From: Bacteroidales bacterium
GTDB lineage: Bacteria; Bacteroidota; Bacteroidia; Bacteroidales; UBA3824
NCBI GenBank assembly: GCA_017412115.1
Contig: JAFPYR010000003.1
Span: 1 to 58,178, forward strand
DNA length: 58,178 nucleotides
Direction: 5' to 3'
Positions 43,968-53,363 of this stretch are shown piece by piece. The translations under genes and the position numbers were made by a program. The notes beneath the pieces were generated by a model. The model was given only the letters and a program-made list of their open reading frames with translations. It was not told where the DNA came from and ran no database searches. Positions within the stretch are counted from its first letter, which is position 1, and every line of letters starts with the position of its first letter.

Positions 43968-45212
43968 TTAGTGTTTCAAGGGATAATCCTCCGGGTTTTG
44001 CCTGTAATCTTGAGGGTCGGGAATATGTTTGAATTTTTCCGCCTCGGTTTCTTTGAGCATTTTGGTTTCTTCTTCGCTCAATTCAGCATCGTTTTCAGGC
44101 TTTCCGTTTATGTAATTGATTTTTTTAATTTTTTTCGTTTCTGTGTCGGTTATCAACCAAAGTCCTTCTTTTAAATCGTTTTTATAGTAGCCTTGGATAA
44201 TGATATTTCCTTGCATATCGTATTTAACATACTTTCCGTTGAGTTCGCCGTTTACATAATTGGTCTCAAACATAAGTTGTGAGGATTCATAATAACGACG
44301 CCAAATGCCATCTTTTTTGCCGTTTTTCCAATTGATTTCTTCAGCGGGAAAACCGAAAATCGAAAAAGTAGTTTCAAGTCCTTCTTTTAGTCCTCTGTTG
44401 TACCATTCCTGGGCAACAAGCAATGAATCAGACATAAAGAACTGCCATAAACTGTCTTTTTTGTGATTGTAATAATATCCCATCGCAACTTTGTCGCCGA
44501 ATTCGGTATAATGAATTGCGCTTGCAAGTGAGTCGTCATAAAAATAAAGATGCGCTTTGATGCCGCCTTTAGGATAAAATTTATAAAAATCGCCTTTTGG
44601 TTTGCCGTGTTCGTAATTGATTTGAGATTTGCGTTTTCCGTTATCAAATTTTTCAATCCAAACGCCTTGTTTTCTGCCCGTTACGTCCTTTTGATTGACT
44701 TCGCCCTCGTATGCAGCAAGAGTTTTTCCGGCGTTAAGAGGTTTTACATAACGTTCGGGCTGAAAAATTCTGCGGTAAATTTCCGTCGTGTCTTTGTAAA
44801 TTTTTGCTAACATTTGAGCGTGCGGTCCCGCTTTTTTGGGATCGCCTGCATAATAATAACGGTCTTGAAAAGAGAAAATCGTGTCTTTTAATTCCGAGAG
44901 TTTTTCTGAAAATTTTTGAGAGATTTCTCCGCTTTTATCTTTATTAACTGCTTGATAAACAGTATTTTCTGTTGCCGTTAAATGGTATTCCCTTTTCGGG
45001 TCTTCTTTATAAAGCTGAAAATAAGAAAATCCCAAATAAAAATATCCGTCAGGTTTTGAAGAATTGGACGAATTATATTTTTTAGCCTCTTCAATGCACT
45101 GCTGAAAATTCTGATTTTCAAACAGTTGCCTAACTTTGTCAAGCTTTTTGTCTTGAGCGTTAACTCCGAAAGATGCAAACATTAACGCCAAAATTATAGA
45201 AATTCTTTTCAT
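43968..45212 (-). CDS. YwqK-like (MORN-repeat type) periplasmic protein
   Basis: A 414-residue protein with signal peptide (ILALMFASFGVNAQ). Residues 25-170 are helical and TPR-like (QQCIEEAKKYN, GYFYLGFSYFQLYKEDP); residues 185-370 hold MORN/YwqK repeats of the type G-x-W-x2-Y-x2-G (QGVWIEKFDNGKRKSQINYEHGK, DGIWRRYYESSQLMFETNYVNG). YwqK-like proteins are named for a toxin-antitoxin link in Bacillus, which need not apply here. It overlaps the M14 gene by four bases. Confidence 0.8.
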   Translation of the reverse strand: MKRISIILALMFASFGVNAQDKKLDKVRQLFENQNFQQCIEEAKKYNSSNSSKPDGYFYLGFSYFQLYKEDPKREYHLTATENTVYQAVNKDKSGEISQKFSEKLSELKDTIFSFQDRYYYAGDPKKAGPHAQMLAKIYKDTTEIYRRIFQPERYVKPLNAGKTLAAYEGEVNQKDVTGRKQGVWIEKFDNGKRKSQINYEHGKPKGDFYKFYPKGGIKAHLYFYDDSLASAIHYTEFGDKVAMGYYYNHKKDSLWQFFMSDSLLVAQEWYNRGLKEGLETTFSIFGFPAEEINWKNGKKDGIWRRYYESSQLMFETNYVNGELNGKYVKYDMQGNIIIQGYYKNDLKEGLWLITDTETKKIKKINYINGKPENDAELSEEETKMLKETEAEKFKHIPDPQDYRQNPEDYPLKH

Positions 45213-46870
45213 TTTGTTATTAATACTTTATGAGTTTTTATGCAGCCACCGGCTTTTACTCTAATAACGTAAATTCCTGCTTTGTAATTGTCCGAAGAAT
45301 ATTCCGCTAAAGTTTTTTTCGGATTATCTTTTAGGATTATGTGTCCTAAAACATCAATTATTTCTACATCAGAAATTATGTCTAAACTGTTGATTTTTAT
45401 TTTGTTATCAGAAATAAACACAGAAAAATCAGAAAGTTTTTTAGTTGTTTCTGTTGCCGTTGAATAATCCGTAACGCCTTTGGTTAAAACAAAATCAAGT
45501 GCGATGTTTTCATCTTTTTTGGTCGTAACAGTCTGACATTCAGTCTTAAAACCGTCAGCATAAACGCAAACTTCAAAATCTTTGTCAGGTGTTAAAGGGC
45601 GGAAATAAATTCCGTCTTCCTCGCGTGAAAAAACAGAGGAATTGTTTTTGTCATAATTTTTTATTGAAATCTGCGCTTTTACGGGCGTGCCGTAACTGTC
45701 TGTAATTCTTCCCGTTAAGCCTTGTAAGGGAAGTTTTAGAAAGTTTAAAAGCGATTTTTCGTTTTTTTGCCAGAAAAAATCCAAGTCGCTAACAGGCAAA
45801 AGTTTTTCTTTTGAAAGTTCTATCGTAAACTCTCTGCACCTTTTAAAATAAAGCATATAATCCTGTCTGCCGCCCGAGACTTTGTACCAGTCAGAGCCGA
45901 AAATATAACCCGATTTATCAACCGATTTCATGTAATTTTCGTCCGTAAGTCTTGCCGTTTCAACGTATTGACGGCTCGCATCAACAAACCACTGCTTGTC
46001 GGCAAGCGAAAAATCTCTTTCATAAAAACTATCCCAAGGATAATTTACGACCTCGTCGCCCGCATGAAAATTTGCACTGACCACAAAATTATGTTTGTTG
46101 GCAAAATCAATCATTGCAGAAGTTTCTTTTTCGGGATTAAAATCCCTTCCAAGGGTTTCAAGCCGCGGAAAATTGCGGTTGAGATCCACATCCTCTGCAT
46201 TGTAGCGTTTTGCGTTACTAATATCGTTATCACCGCCATAATAAGTTCCGTCTGGATTGGATAACGGATTGATATACAGATTGATATTGTTTAAAATAGA
46301 ATTTACTTCGCTCTCGGTATAATAGTTTTTCAACAAGAAATCCGCAAATCTTAACATCAAAACAAAACCGCAAACCTCGTCGCCGTGCATTGTTGAGGTC
46401 AAAAAAACTTCGGGTTTTAAATTTTCCGCTTTTTCGGTTCCGGTAATTTTTAGTGCTAAAATTTTTCTGCCTTCAACGCTTTCTCCGATTTCCTCTAACG
46501 AGGCAATTTCAGGATAATCCTTCACAAAATTATCCATCATTTCCAAATAAACATTGTAGGAAGGATACAAATTAAAATCAGCCATTTCAGATATGTCTGT
46601 TGCTGTTTTTAAGGACATATCCGCATCTTTTTTTATCGGCTTGGATTTTAATTTTTCCGCTGAAAAGGCGATTTTCAGTTTTTTAAATTCCGTGAATTCC
46701 TTTTCGCTGGCAAAAGCAATGATTTCGTTTTGAGAAATTTTATCAATTGAAACGGCATCAGAAATTTTTGCCACAAGATTTTTCGGATAATTTTTTATAA
46801 CTATCCTATAATCCTGAGCCTTAACACTAAAGGTGAAAAATACCGCAAAAACAATCAATAAAAATTTCAT
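45209..46870 (-). CDS. M14 zinc carboxypeptidase with T9SS sorting domain
   Basis: A 553-residue secreted enzyme: signal peptide (LLIVFAVFFTFSVKAQ), about 100 residues of prodomain, then the M14 domain with Zn ligands His/Glu in HGDEVCG and His in NFHAGDEV, and the catalytic Glu in FTIELSKE. A carboxypeptidase-regulatory-like beta domain follows (about 395-465), and residues 480-553 are a type A T9SS sorting signal (ISDVEIIDVLGHIIL, AGIYVIRVKAGGCIKTHKVLI). So it is exported to the surface by type IX secretion. It trims C-terminal residues from peptides. Confidence 0.93.
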   Translation of the reverse strand: MKFLLIVFAVFFTFSVKAQDYRIVIKNYPKNLVAKISDAVSIDKISQNEIIAFASEKEFTEFKKLKIAFSAEKLKSKPIKKDADMSLKTATDISEMADFNLYPSYNVYLEMMDNFVKDYPEIASLEEIGESVEGRKILALKITGTEKAENLKPEVFLTSTMHGDEVCGFVLMLRFADFLLKNYYTESEVNSILNNINLYINPLSNPDGTYYGGDNDISNAKRYNAEDVDLNRNFPRLETLGRDFNPEKETSAMIDFANKHNFVVSANFHAGDEVVNYPWDSFYERDFSLADKQWFVDASRQYVETARLTDENYMKSVDKSGYIFGSDWYKVSGGRQDYMLYFKRCREFTIELSKEKLLPVSDLDFFWQKNEKSLLNFLKLPLQGLTGRITDSYGTPVKAQISIKNYDKNNSSVFSREEDGIYFRPLTPDKDFEVCVYADGFKTECQTVTTKKDENIALDFVLTKGVTDYSTATETTKKLSDFSVFISDNKIKINSLDIISDVEIIDVLGHIILKDNPKKTLAEYSSDNYKAGIYVIRVKAGGCIKTHKVLITK

Positions 46871-46876
46871 GTTTTT

Positions 46877-49264
46877 TTATTTTTTGACTTCCAACTTTCC
46901 GTTTACTAAATTGATTTCAGCGTGCCCGCCTTTTTTGAGTTTGCCGAAAAGAATTTCCCGCATCAAAAGAGGATTCAACATCGAATTCAAAACTCTGTCA
47001 ATCTCCCTTGCTCCGTATTTCTGAGAAAATCCTTTCGCCAAAAGCTCTTTCATAACATCATCTGAAAGCGAAAGCGTTATGTTTTTAGCCTCTAAACGTT
47101 TGGAAAGTTCTCTTAACTTTTTCTCCAAAATTAATTTAGCCATTTTTTCATCCATGTCGTTGAAAACCACGATGGAAGAAAGTCGGTTCAAAAATTCGGG
47201 TTTAAAAGTTTTTTTAGTTGCCGAAAGCATTGCATCGCCCGTCTTACCGCCAGCAAATCCGAGCGAAGATTGTGAGGCGTATTGCGCTCCGGCGTTACTT
47301 GTCATTATTATAATAACGTGTCTGAAATCGGATTTCTGTCCTTTGTTGTCCGTCAAAGATGCGTAATCCATGATTTGCAACATTATATTATAAATGTCAG
47401 GATGCGCTTTTTCGATTTCGTCAAAAAGAAGTACGCAATTCGGAGTTCTGCGGATAGCATCAGTCAAAAGTCCGCCGTCGTCATATCCGACATAACCAGC
47501 AGGCGAGCCGATAAGTTTTGCAACTGTATGTTTTTCAGTGTATTCGCTCATATCAAAACGGATTAATTCAAGGTTCAGCTGCTTTGCCAAAACCTTTGCA
47601 ATTTCCGTTTTGCCGACTCCGGTTTGTCCTACAAATAGGAGAGAGGCAATAGGTTTTTGTCCGTCCGACAATCCCGCTTTAGACATTAAAACCGATTCAA
47701 CTACTTGATTTACAGCCGTATCTTGTCCGTAAATCAAATTTTTGATATTATCCGACAATTTTTCTAACATCAATTCCTCGCTTTTATCGTCGCTGTCAGG
47801 AATGTTAGCAAGTTTTTTAACCTTTGTCAGCATTTGTGAAATCAACTTACAATCAACGGATTGCGTTTTTTTCGGCTTTTCGTCTGAATCCAAAACGGGG
47901 TGAATCTCCCTATACGAACCCGCCTCGTCCAAAAGGTCAATCGCTTTTTCGGGTAAATTTCTGTCGTTGATGTATTTAACTGAAAGTTCAACGGCGTGTT
48001 TTATCGTATCTTTGCGGAATTTTACCTTATGAAATTTTTCATAAACGGGTTTTAAGGTTTGAATTATTTTTACTGCTTCGTCAACCGACGGCTCATTGAT
48101 TTCAACGATTTGAAAACGTCTTAAAAGGGCTTTGTTTTTTTCAAACGAGTTTTTGTACTCCTTGAAAGTTGTTGTGCCTATAAAACGTATATTATCTTTG
48201 TCCATGTATTTTAGCATCAAAGCTGCTGCATCGGAACTGTTGTCGATGCCGTTGCTGCCCATTCCGACGATATTATGAATGTCGTCAATGTAGATAATTG
48301 AAGGCGATTTCTTTTGCGAAATTTCCTCCATGATACCTTTGATGCGTTTTTCAAAATCGCCTCTGAATTGCGCTCCGGCAAGAATACTCGTTAATTCTAT
48401 TTGATAAATTTTTGCCGAGTTCAAATCCTTTGGAAGATAACCTTCTTTTTCGGTGATTTTTTTCGTAAGTCCATGAACCATAGCTGTTTTACCGACGCCC
48501 GGTTCACCGATATAAAGAACATTATGACGCTGTTTTTTAAGTAAAATTTGGATTGTGCGTTCCATTTCCTCCTCGCGTCCAACAAGAGGATACATATTTT
48601 TGGATTCCTCGTTAAGAAGCCTTGTGTAAGGGTTTTGAACAATATCCGCTTGAGAGTCCCTATCATCAGAAGGATTGCCTAAAAAATCAGACGGAAAATC
48701 CGTATCCTCAAAATCCAAATCTATGTCAGGTAATATTTCGGGCGGTATGATTCCTTGTTTTTTCAGTTTTTCAGGAATATGAACTTCCGTGCCTTCGGGG
48801 CCTATTGCCGAAATTATAACATTATCGGATGTAAAGTTTGATATTACAGCCGAGATAAATTCTATAACGCTTTTTGGAGAATATTTATGTAAAAGTCGGT
48901 TTGCCTCACAGTCGCGCGTGTTAGCAATTCCGATTAAAACATGAGGAACATCGCACTCTTTTTTGCCGGTTTTTTCAGCGAGTTTGTCCCCGAATTTTAC
49001 GGCGTGAAACATGTTAATCGAAATTTCAACTTCGTAATCAATATTTTCGGGAACAGTTTCCATAGAGTTGATGTAATCCTCCAAATCCTGTTCAAATTCT
49101 TTTATATTAACACCGCATTGGGTTAGGGTTTGTTCAAACTGTTCCAGACCCATAACTCCGTAATAAATAAAGAGTTCGGGTGTTATAAATTCAAACCTGC
49201 GGTTTTTTGCAACTATAACGCAGGTCCTCTCGATTGACTGTAAAAAAGCTGATTGTTTAAGCAT
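46877..49264 (-). CDS. clpA: ATP-dependent Clp protease ATPase subunit ClpA
   Basis: A 795-residue Hsp100 unfoldase with an N-terminal Clp_N repeat domain (residues 1-150) and two AAA+ modules: Walker A GEPGVGKTA and Walker B SIIYIDDIH in the first, GQTGVGKTE and CVLLFDEIEKAH in the second, and a C-terminal D2-small domain. No long middle domain is seen, so it is ClpA rather than ClpB or ClpC; the partner peptidase ClpP is not in the window. It unfolds N-degron or SsrA-tagged substrates delivered by ClpS, whose gene lies six bases upstream. Confidence 0.95.
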   Translation of the reverse strand: MLKQSAFLQSIERTCVIVAKNRRFEFITPELFIYYGVMGLEQFEQTLTQCGVNIKEFEQDLEDYINSMETVPENIDYEVEISINMFHAVKFGDKLAEKTGKKECDVPHVLIGIANTRDCEANRLLHKYSPKSVIEFISAVISNFTSDNVIISAIGPEGTEVHIPEKLKKQGIIPPEILPDIDLDFEDTDFPSDFLGNPSDDRDSQADIVQNPYTRLLNEESKNMYPLVGREEEMERTIQILLKKQRHNVLYIGEPGVGKTAMVHGLTKKITEKEGYLPKDLNSAKIYQIELTSILAGAQFRGDFEKRIKGIMEEISQKKSPSIIYIDDIHNIVGMGSNGIDNSSDAAALMLKYMDKDNIRFIGTTTFKEYKNSFEKNKALLRRFQIVEINEPSVDEAVKIIQTLKPVYEKFHKVKFRKDTIKHAVELSVKYINDRNLPEKAIDLLDEAGSYREIHPVLDSDEKPKKTQSVDCKLISQMLTKVKKLANIPDSDDKSEELMLEKLSDNIKNLIYGQDTAVNQVVESVLMSKAGLSDGQKPIASLLFVGQTGVGKTEIAKVLAKQLNLELIRFDMSEYTEKHTVAKLIGSPAGYVGYDDGGLLTDAIRRTPNCVLLFDEIEKAHPDIYNIMLQIMDYASLTDNKGQKSDFRHVIIIMTSNAGAQYASQSSLGFAGGKTGDAMLSATKKTFKPEFLNRLSSIVVFNDMDEKMAKLILEKKLRELSKRLEAKNITLSLSDDVMKELLAKGFSQKYGAREIDRVLNSMLNPLLMREILFGKLKKGGHAEINLVNGKLEVKK

Positions 49265-49270
49265 AAAATT

Positions 49271-49573
49271 TTACTCCTCCTGCCAAGTAACTTTAAGGGG
49301 AAAATTATTATTAGAGGCAATCCTCATGGTTTTGGTTGCTTTGCTGACAGCAATATCGTAACTGTAAACGCCTACCGCAGCACTTCCCGTATTATGAATT
49401 TCCATCATCAGATTATGAGCCTCGTCAGGTTGTTTAAAAAAAATGTTAATAAGCACTTCGACAACAAATTCCATGGTCGTAACATCATCGTTGTGCATTA
49501 TAACGACATATCTTGAAGGTTCTTTGTCCCTTGTACGGCTTTGCCGTCTTGATTTTGTCTGTTCTTTTGCCAT
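49271..49573 (-). CDS. clpS: ClpS adaptor protein
   Basis: A 100-residue protein. After a flexible, basic N-terminal extension (QTKSRRQSRTRD) comes the ClpS core with RYVVIMHNDDVTTMEFVVEVL, where the NDD forms the N-degron pocket, and MMEIHNTGSAAVGVYSYDIA. It binds proteins with bulky N-terminal residues and hands them to ClpA, encoded next. Confidence 0.95.
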   Translation of the reverse strand: MAKEQTKSRRQSRTRDKEPSRYVVIMHNDDVTTMEFVVEVLINIFFKQPDEAHNLMMEIHNTGSAAVGVYSYDIAVSKATKTMRIASNNNFPLKVTWQEE

Positions 49574-49578
49574 TTTTG

Positions 49579-49989
49579 TTAATCCTCGAAATAGCTGTTA
49601 ATGATTTCTTGAAAAAAAACTGGCGGCATACACGGACGTTTGGTTTCTTTGTTGACAAAACATAAAACCGTTTCGCCGAAATTCAGCAGTTCGCCTTTTT
49701 CGTTGAAAGTTTCGTACTCAAACTTCATTTTTATACCGGGTTTTTCTTTAACAAAAACTTTTACGGTAATCAAATCGTCATAAAAAGCAGGCTTTTTGTA
49801 TTGAATGTTCATAGACAAAACGGGCATCATATATCCTTTTTGTTCTAATTGCGCGTATGAGCAGCCGCAATTTCTAAAAACATCGCTTCTTGCCTGTTCG
49901 TAATATAACGGATAATTTCCGTAATAACAGTATCCCATTTGATCGGTTTCGCCGTAGCGAACTCTGATTTTTGTTTCTCCAGAAAACAT
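49579..49989 (-). CDS. Hotdog-fold acyl-CoA thioesterase (YbgC/FadM-like)
   Basis: A 136-residue protein of the 4-hydroxybenzoyl-CoA thioesterase type. The catalytic motif is VRYGETDQMGYCYYGNYPLYYEQARSD, with the Asp in ETDQMG. It heads the minus-strand operon: the clpS start lies five bases beyond its stop. A substrate among short- or medium-chain acyl-CoAs is likely but unspecified. Confidence 0.88.
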   Translation of the reverse strand: MFSGETKIRVRYGETDQMGYCYYGNYPLYYEQARSDVFRNCGCSYAQLEQKGYMMPVLSMNIQYKKPAFYDDLITVKVFVKEKPGIKMKFEYETFNEKGELLNFGETVLCFVNKETKRPCMPPVFFQEIINSYFED

Positions 49990-50085
49990 TTTACCAATTT
50001 TTTTCTCTGCAAAAATAATGATTTTTTTTTGAATTAATGTATATAAAATATGTGAAAAAATTTTTTTTTGTTAAAAGATATTCAT

Positions 50086-50118
50086 GTTTGAGATTGATTG
50101 GAAAAATGTGTAACTTTG
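50086..50118 (+). promoter_or_regulatory. Candidate distal promoter of the zincin cassette
   Basis: TTTG at 50086-50089, spacer 21, TAACTTTG at 50111-50118. A second -7 box, TATATTTG (50205-50212), lies nearer the gene. Between them TGACAATAT (50131-50139) and ATATTGTCA (50163-50171) form a 9-bp inverted repeat that could be an operator. Confidence 0.5.
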
Positions 50119-50248
50119 TCATTATGCCACTGACAATATTTCTTTTTTTTATTAATTCTGACATATTGTCATAAAAAATAGCATTGGCACAATGGTTGAT
50201 TCTCTATATTTGACATTTTTATTAATTAACTTAAAATAAAATAATTAC

Positions 50249-50977
50249 ATGCAAAAAAAAATATTATTTGCAAGTGCCGGATTAGGTGCTGCATCTTGCC
50301 TTGCGGTACAAGGCTCTAAAAAAAAATTAAAAACTCCTTCTGATGTTTTGAGTGCTACACTAATTGGTGCTACCATCGGATTGTTGGGAGGTATAACTAT
50401 TGATTATTTTAGTAGTAGTCATGCAAGCAATAAGGAATTACCACTAATTACTGATGATTTTGACCCATACAATGTAAAAATTGGTAATGGTATGGAGTTT
50501 TCTGAATCATTTGCCGTAAAAATAGCCGAAAAATACTTTGGAAAATTACCATGGGTGAGAAATATCTATATCAATAAAGATAACCCAAAAGTTGGATTAA
50601 CAATGGTGAATGGTTGTTTAATTCACAACCGAAAGAAGTATATCAATGGTGATACTATAATGTTAAATGGAGGTTTTGAATCTGATGTTTATTTGAGTCG
50701 TACTGCATTTACGAGTATGAACCAATTAAAATTAACAATAGGTCATGAATTTATACATTGTACACAAAACTATATGTATTTCAGTGGTGTGTTATCATTA
50801 AAAGATATGAATGCAGTTTACCCCGGCAGTAAATTTCCTATGGCGGAATTAGCCGCTTATAATTGGGAAGCCAACATGGGATTTAATGATAAATACCTGA
50901 GATTTAACAATGAACTTGGAAAGTTCGATTGGCGTAATAAGAAATATTATTCTTGGTTAAACAATGTACAATTTTAG
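50249..50977 (+). CDS. Putative membrane-anchored zinc metallopeptidase
   Basis: A 242-residue protein. An N-terminal hydrophobic, Gly-rich stretch (about 33-50, LSATLIGATIGLLGGITI) may anchor it. The key motif is HEFIH at residues 166-170 in TIGHEFIHCTQNYMYF, the HExxH zinc-binding site of zincins; Glu200 or Glu207 (FPMAELAAYNWEANMG) could be the third ligand. I do not recognise the family; similar HEFIH domains occur at the ends of polymorphic toxins. Codon use is more A/T-rich and TTA/ATA-heavy than in neighbours. It abuts the next gene with no gap. Confidence 0.6.
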   Translation: MQKKILFASAGLGAASCLAVQGSKKKLKTPSDVLSATLIGATIGLLGGITIDYFSSSHASNKELPLITDDFDPYNVKIGNGMEFSESFAVKIAEKYFGKLPWVRNIYINKDNPKVGLTMVNGCLIHNRKKYINGDTIMLNGGFESDVYLSRTAFTSMNQLKLTIGHEFIHCTQNYMYFSGVLSLKDMNAVYPGSKFPMAELAAYNWEANMGFNDKYLRFNNELGKFDWRNKKYYSWLNNVQF

Positions 50978-51820
50978 ATGAAAATTTTTCTTACGATATT
51001 TTTGATATTAACATTTCAGCGGGCATTTTCGCAGGAAATTTCCGCTGAAATTTCTTTGCAACAAGGCGGAAAAAATCTTCTTTTGAATGTTAAACTTAAA
51101 AATAATTCTCAAAAAAATTATGTTATTTACGCCCCGGATTATTTTTGCGGTAAAGATGAAACAATATTGTCGCATTGTTTTTTTTCAGAGGACATGGAAA
51201 ATTCAATCTCCGATTTAAAAAACGCCCAATATAAATATGCAACTGAAAAATTTTCTTTTTTAGGCGATACAATTGTTTTAACTTTTCCGTATTATAACAA
51301 AGGCAAAATTTATAAAGACATTGATAATCAAGAAACAAAATTAGATGATATTCTTTCATACCTGCGTAATTATGAAAAAAATAATGAATACGATTATGAC
51401 AACAACATTTTAAAAGATTGTTACTTAATACCCAAAAATGGCGAAAAAAATTTAACGTTTGATATTAATTTTTTAACTCATTTACGCGCGACTTGGTCAT
51501 TAAGTTTTTTAGCAAATGACAAGGCGTTCAGCGTTGAAGCCCAAAAACTAATCAATAAAAAAGGATTAGAAATATATCATGGGAAAATTATTTCTGATAC
51601 TATTTATTTTTCTACGAGAGGGAAATTTTTAGAAAAATCGTTTTGGTAGAAAGACTTTACTTTCGGACAAAAAGTTCACGGTTATAACAATAAAGTGTTT
51701 TTAACGCAATATCTTTTTGCCGATTGGAACAATAAAGAAAAATTAAAAGAGTTTGTAAAATTTGTCGAAGACAACAATATTACAAATAATTTTAAACAAA
51801 TAGATTGGAAAAATATGTAA
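50978..51820 (+). pseudogene. Secreted protein gene interrupted by an in-frame TAG
   Basis: The first 223 codons encode a secreted protein (signal peptide FLTIFLILTFQRAFSQ) with beta-rich sequence and no known motif. TAG at 51647-51649 ends it after KSFW. The same frame then continues for 56 sense codons (KDFTFGQKVHGYNN, ADWNNKEKLKEFVKF) to a TAA at 51818-51820 with the same codon style, so the original product was probably about 280 residues. Either a point mutation has truncated it or the stop is read through. It starts directly after the zincin gene and could be its partner. Confidence 0.65.
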
Positions 51821-51960
51821 GATTGTTAGCGTTTTTTAACCCTTTTTTTTACCCTCACATCTACAATTTTACTTTAAAATTAATTATTGTAACTTCTACA
51901 ATATTTACAAATCATTAAGTAACAATATCTTAACACTGAGAAAAATTTTTGAAAAAAAAT

Positions 51961-51975
51961 GCCTAAAAATTAGGC
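51961..51975. promoter_or_regulatory. Palindrome in the aldose-epimerase promoter region
   Basis: GCCTAA-AAA-TTAGGC, a perfect 15-bp palindrome. A weak -7 box (TATTTTTA) lies at 51994-52001, so the palindrome covers the -33 region. It could be the operator of the AraR-like regulator at 55.5 kb. The 230 bp from 51821 to 52050 hold nothing else clear. Confidence 0.4.
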
Positions 51976-52050
51976 TGTTAAAAAAAATGATTGTATTTTT
52001 ACACTCAAAATATTTCACATTCTTTTTAATAGAATTTAAAGCACAAAATA

Positions 52051-53271
52051 ATGAACAAAAGACAATTTAAATTAATGTTAAGCGGTTGTATGCTTTCTGC
52101 CGTTATGCTTTCTGCATGTGGCGGCGCATCTAACAACAATGCTGCTCAAAACACTTCAAAAGACAAACAAGAATGTTGTCAAGAATTTTGCAACGGTGTA
52201 AATCCTGCCGACTTTGATGCTACTATCAACGGCAAAAAAACAGGTCTTTACACTCTTAAAAATGCAAAAGGTACAAAAATTCAAATCACCAACTTCGGTG
52301 GTCGTATAGTTTCTATCGTTGTTAAAGACAAAAACGGAAATCCGCAAGATGTTGTACTCGGATTCGACAAAGTGGCAACATACGCCGACAAAGAGCATAC
52401 TCCGAGCGATTTCGGCGCATCTATCGGTCGTTATGCCAATCGTATCAACAAAGGTAAAATCACTTGCGACGGCAAAGAAATTCAACTTCCGCAAAACAAT
52501 TTCGGACATTGTTTGCACGGTGGTCCCGAAGGTTGGCAATATCAAGTTTACGATGTTATCTCGTCTTCTGACAACGAACTCGTTATCCAGATGGATTCTA
52601 AAGACGGTGATATGAATTTCCCCGGCAACGTTAAAGCAACCGTTAAATTCACCCTCGACGACAACAACGGTCTGACTATCGATTACACTGCCACCACCGA
52701 CAAGCAGACTGTTATCAATATGACCAACCACAGCTACTTCAACCTCAATGGCGATCCCAACAAAGCCATCAACAATCACACCTTATATGTTAATGCCGAC
52801 AACTACACTCCCGTTGACAAAACATATATGCCCACAGGCGAAATTGCAAGCGTAGAAGGCTTGGCTTTTGATTGCCGTCAAGAAAAAGAAATCGGCGAAC
52901 GTATCACCAACAATGATACTGCTCACGAGCAAATAAAATTCGGTAATGGTTTCGACCATAACTGGTGCCTCAATACCTACAAAGACGGCAAAGGCGACCT
53001 TAATACTATTGCTGCTTCGATTTATTCTCCCGAAACTGGTATCAAATTGGATGTTTACACCAACGAACCCGGTATTCAAGTATATTCCGGAAACTTCCTC
53101 GACGGTAGCGCAAAAGGTAAAAAAGGAATCGTTTACAATCAACACGCAGGTATCTGCTTGGAGACTCAAAAATTCCCCAATTCGCCCAACGTAAAAGAAT
53201 GGCCTTCTCCATATCTCAACCCCGGCGAAGAATATCACAGCGTTTGTAAATTCGTATTTTCAGTAAAATAG
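52051..53271 (+). CDS. Aldose 1-epimerase (mutarotase) lipoprotein
   Basis: A 406-residue galactose-mutarotase family protein carried as a lipoprotein (signal ending AVMLSACGG). The body has NFGGRIVSIVVKDKNG, the family Arg/His motifs GASIGRYANRINKG, HGG in FGHCLHGGPEGWQ, the His of MTNHSYFNLNG, and the Asp/Glu motif near GFDHNWCL and HAGICLETQKFPNSPN. It interconverts alpha and beta anomers before uptake, and is followed by an SLC5 symporter and an AraR-like regulator, the order of known Bacteroides arabinose genes. Confidence 0.95.
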   Translation: MNKRQFKLMLSGCMLSAVMLSACGGASNNNAAQNTSKDKQECCQEFCNGVNPADFDATINGKKTGLYTLKNAKGTKIQITNFGGRIVSIVVKDKNGNPQDVVLGFDKVATYADKEHTPSDFGASIGRYANRINKGKITCDGKEIQLPQNNFGHCLHGGPEGWQYQVYDVISSSDNELVIQMDSKDGDMNFPGNVKATVKFTLDDNNGLTIDYTATTDKQTVINMTNHSYFNLNGDPNKAINNHTLYVNADNYTPVDKTYMPTGEIASVEGLAFDCRQEKEIGERITNNDTAHEQIKFGNGFDHNWCLNTYKDGKGDLNTIAASIYSPETGIKLDVYTNEPGIQVYSGNFLDGSAKGKKGIVYNQHAGICLETQKFPNSPNVKEWPSPYLNPGEEYHSVCKFVFSVK

Positions 53272-53278
53272 GTCTAAC

Positions 53279-53354
53279 AATTGACAGTTGACAATGGACA
53301 GTTGACAATATTTGTCGGTCTCCATTGTTAATTGTCAATTATCAATTGTCAATT
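53279..53354. repeat. Inverted heptamer-type repeat before the symporter gene
   Basis: AATTGACAGTTGACAATGGA (53279-53298) pairs with 53321-53340 with two mismatches. The right side continues as heptamers of the ATTGTCA type (ATTGTTA, ATTGTCA, ATTATCA, ATTGTCA) up to 10 bases before the ATG at 53364. Confidence 0.8.
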
Positions 53355-53363
53355 AAAATAAAA

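Noticed and set aside
43968..45212. Antitoxin of a toxin-antitoxin pair
   Set aside because: YwqK-type naming suggests it, but the protein has a signal peptide and sits in a long operon without a toxin-like partner.
52156..52779. 207-codon minus-strand frame inside the epimerase gene
   Set aside because: Antisense to a well-conserved enzyme and rich in Val and Phe as expected for a shadow.
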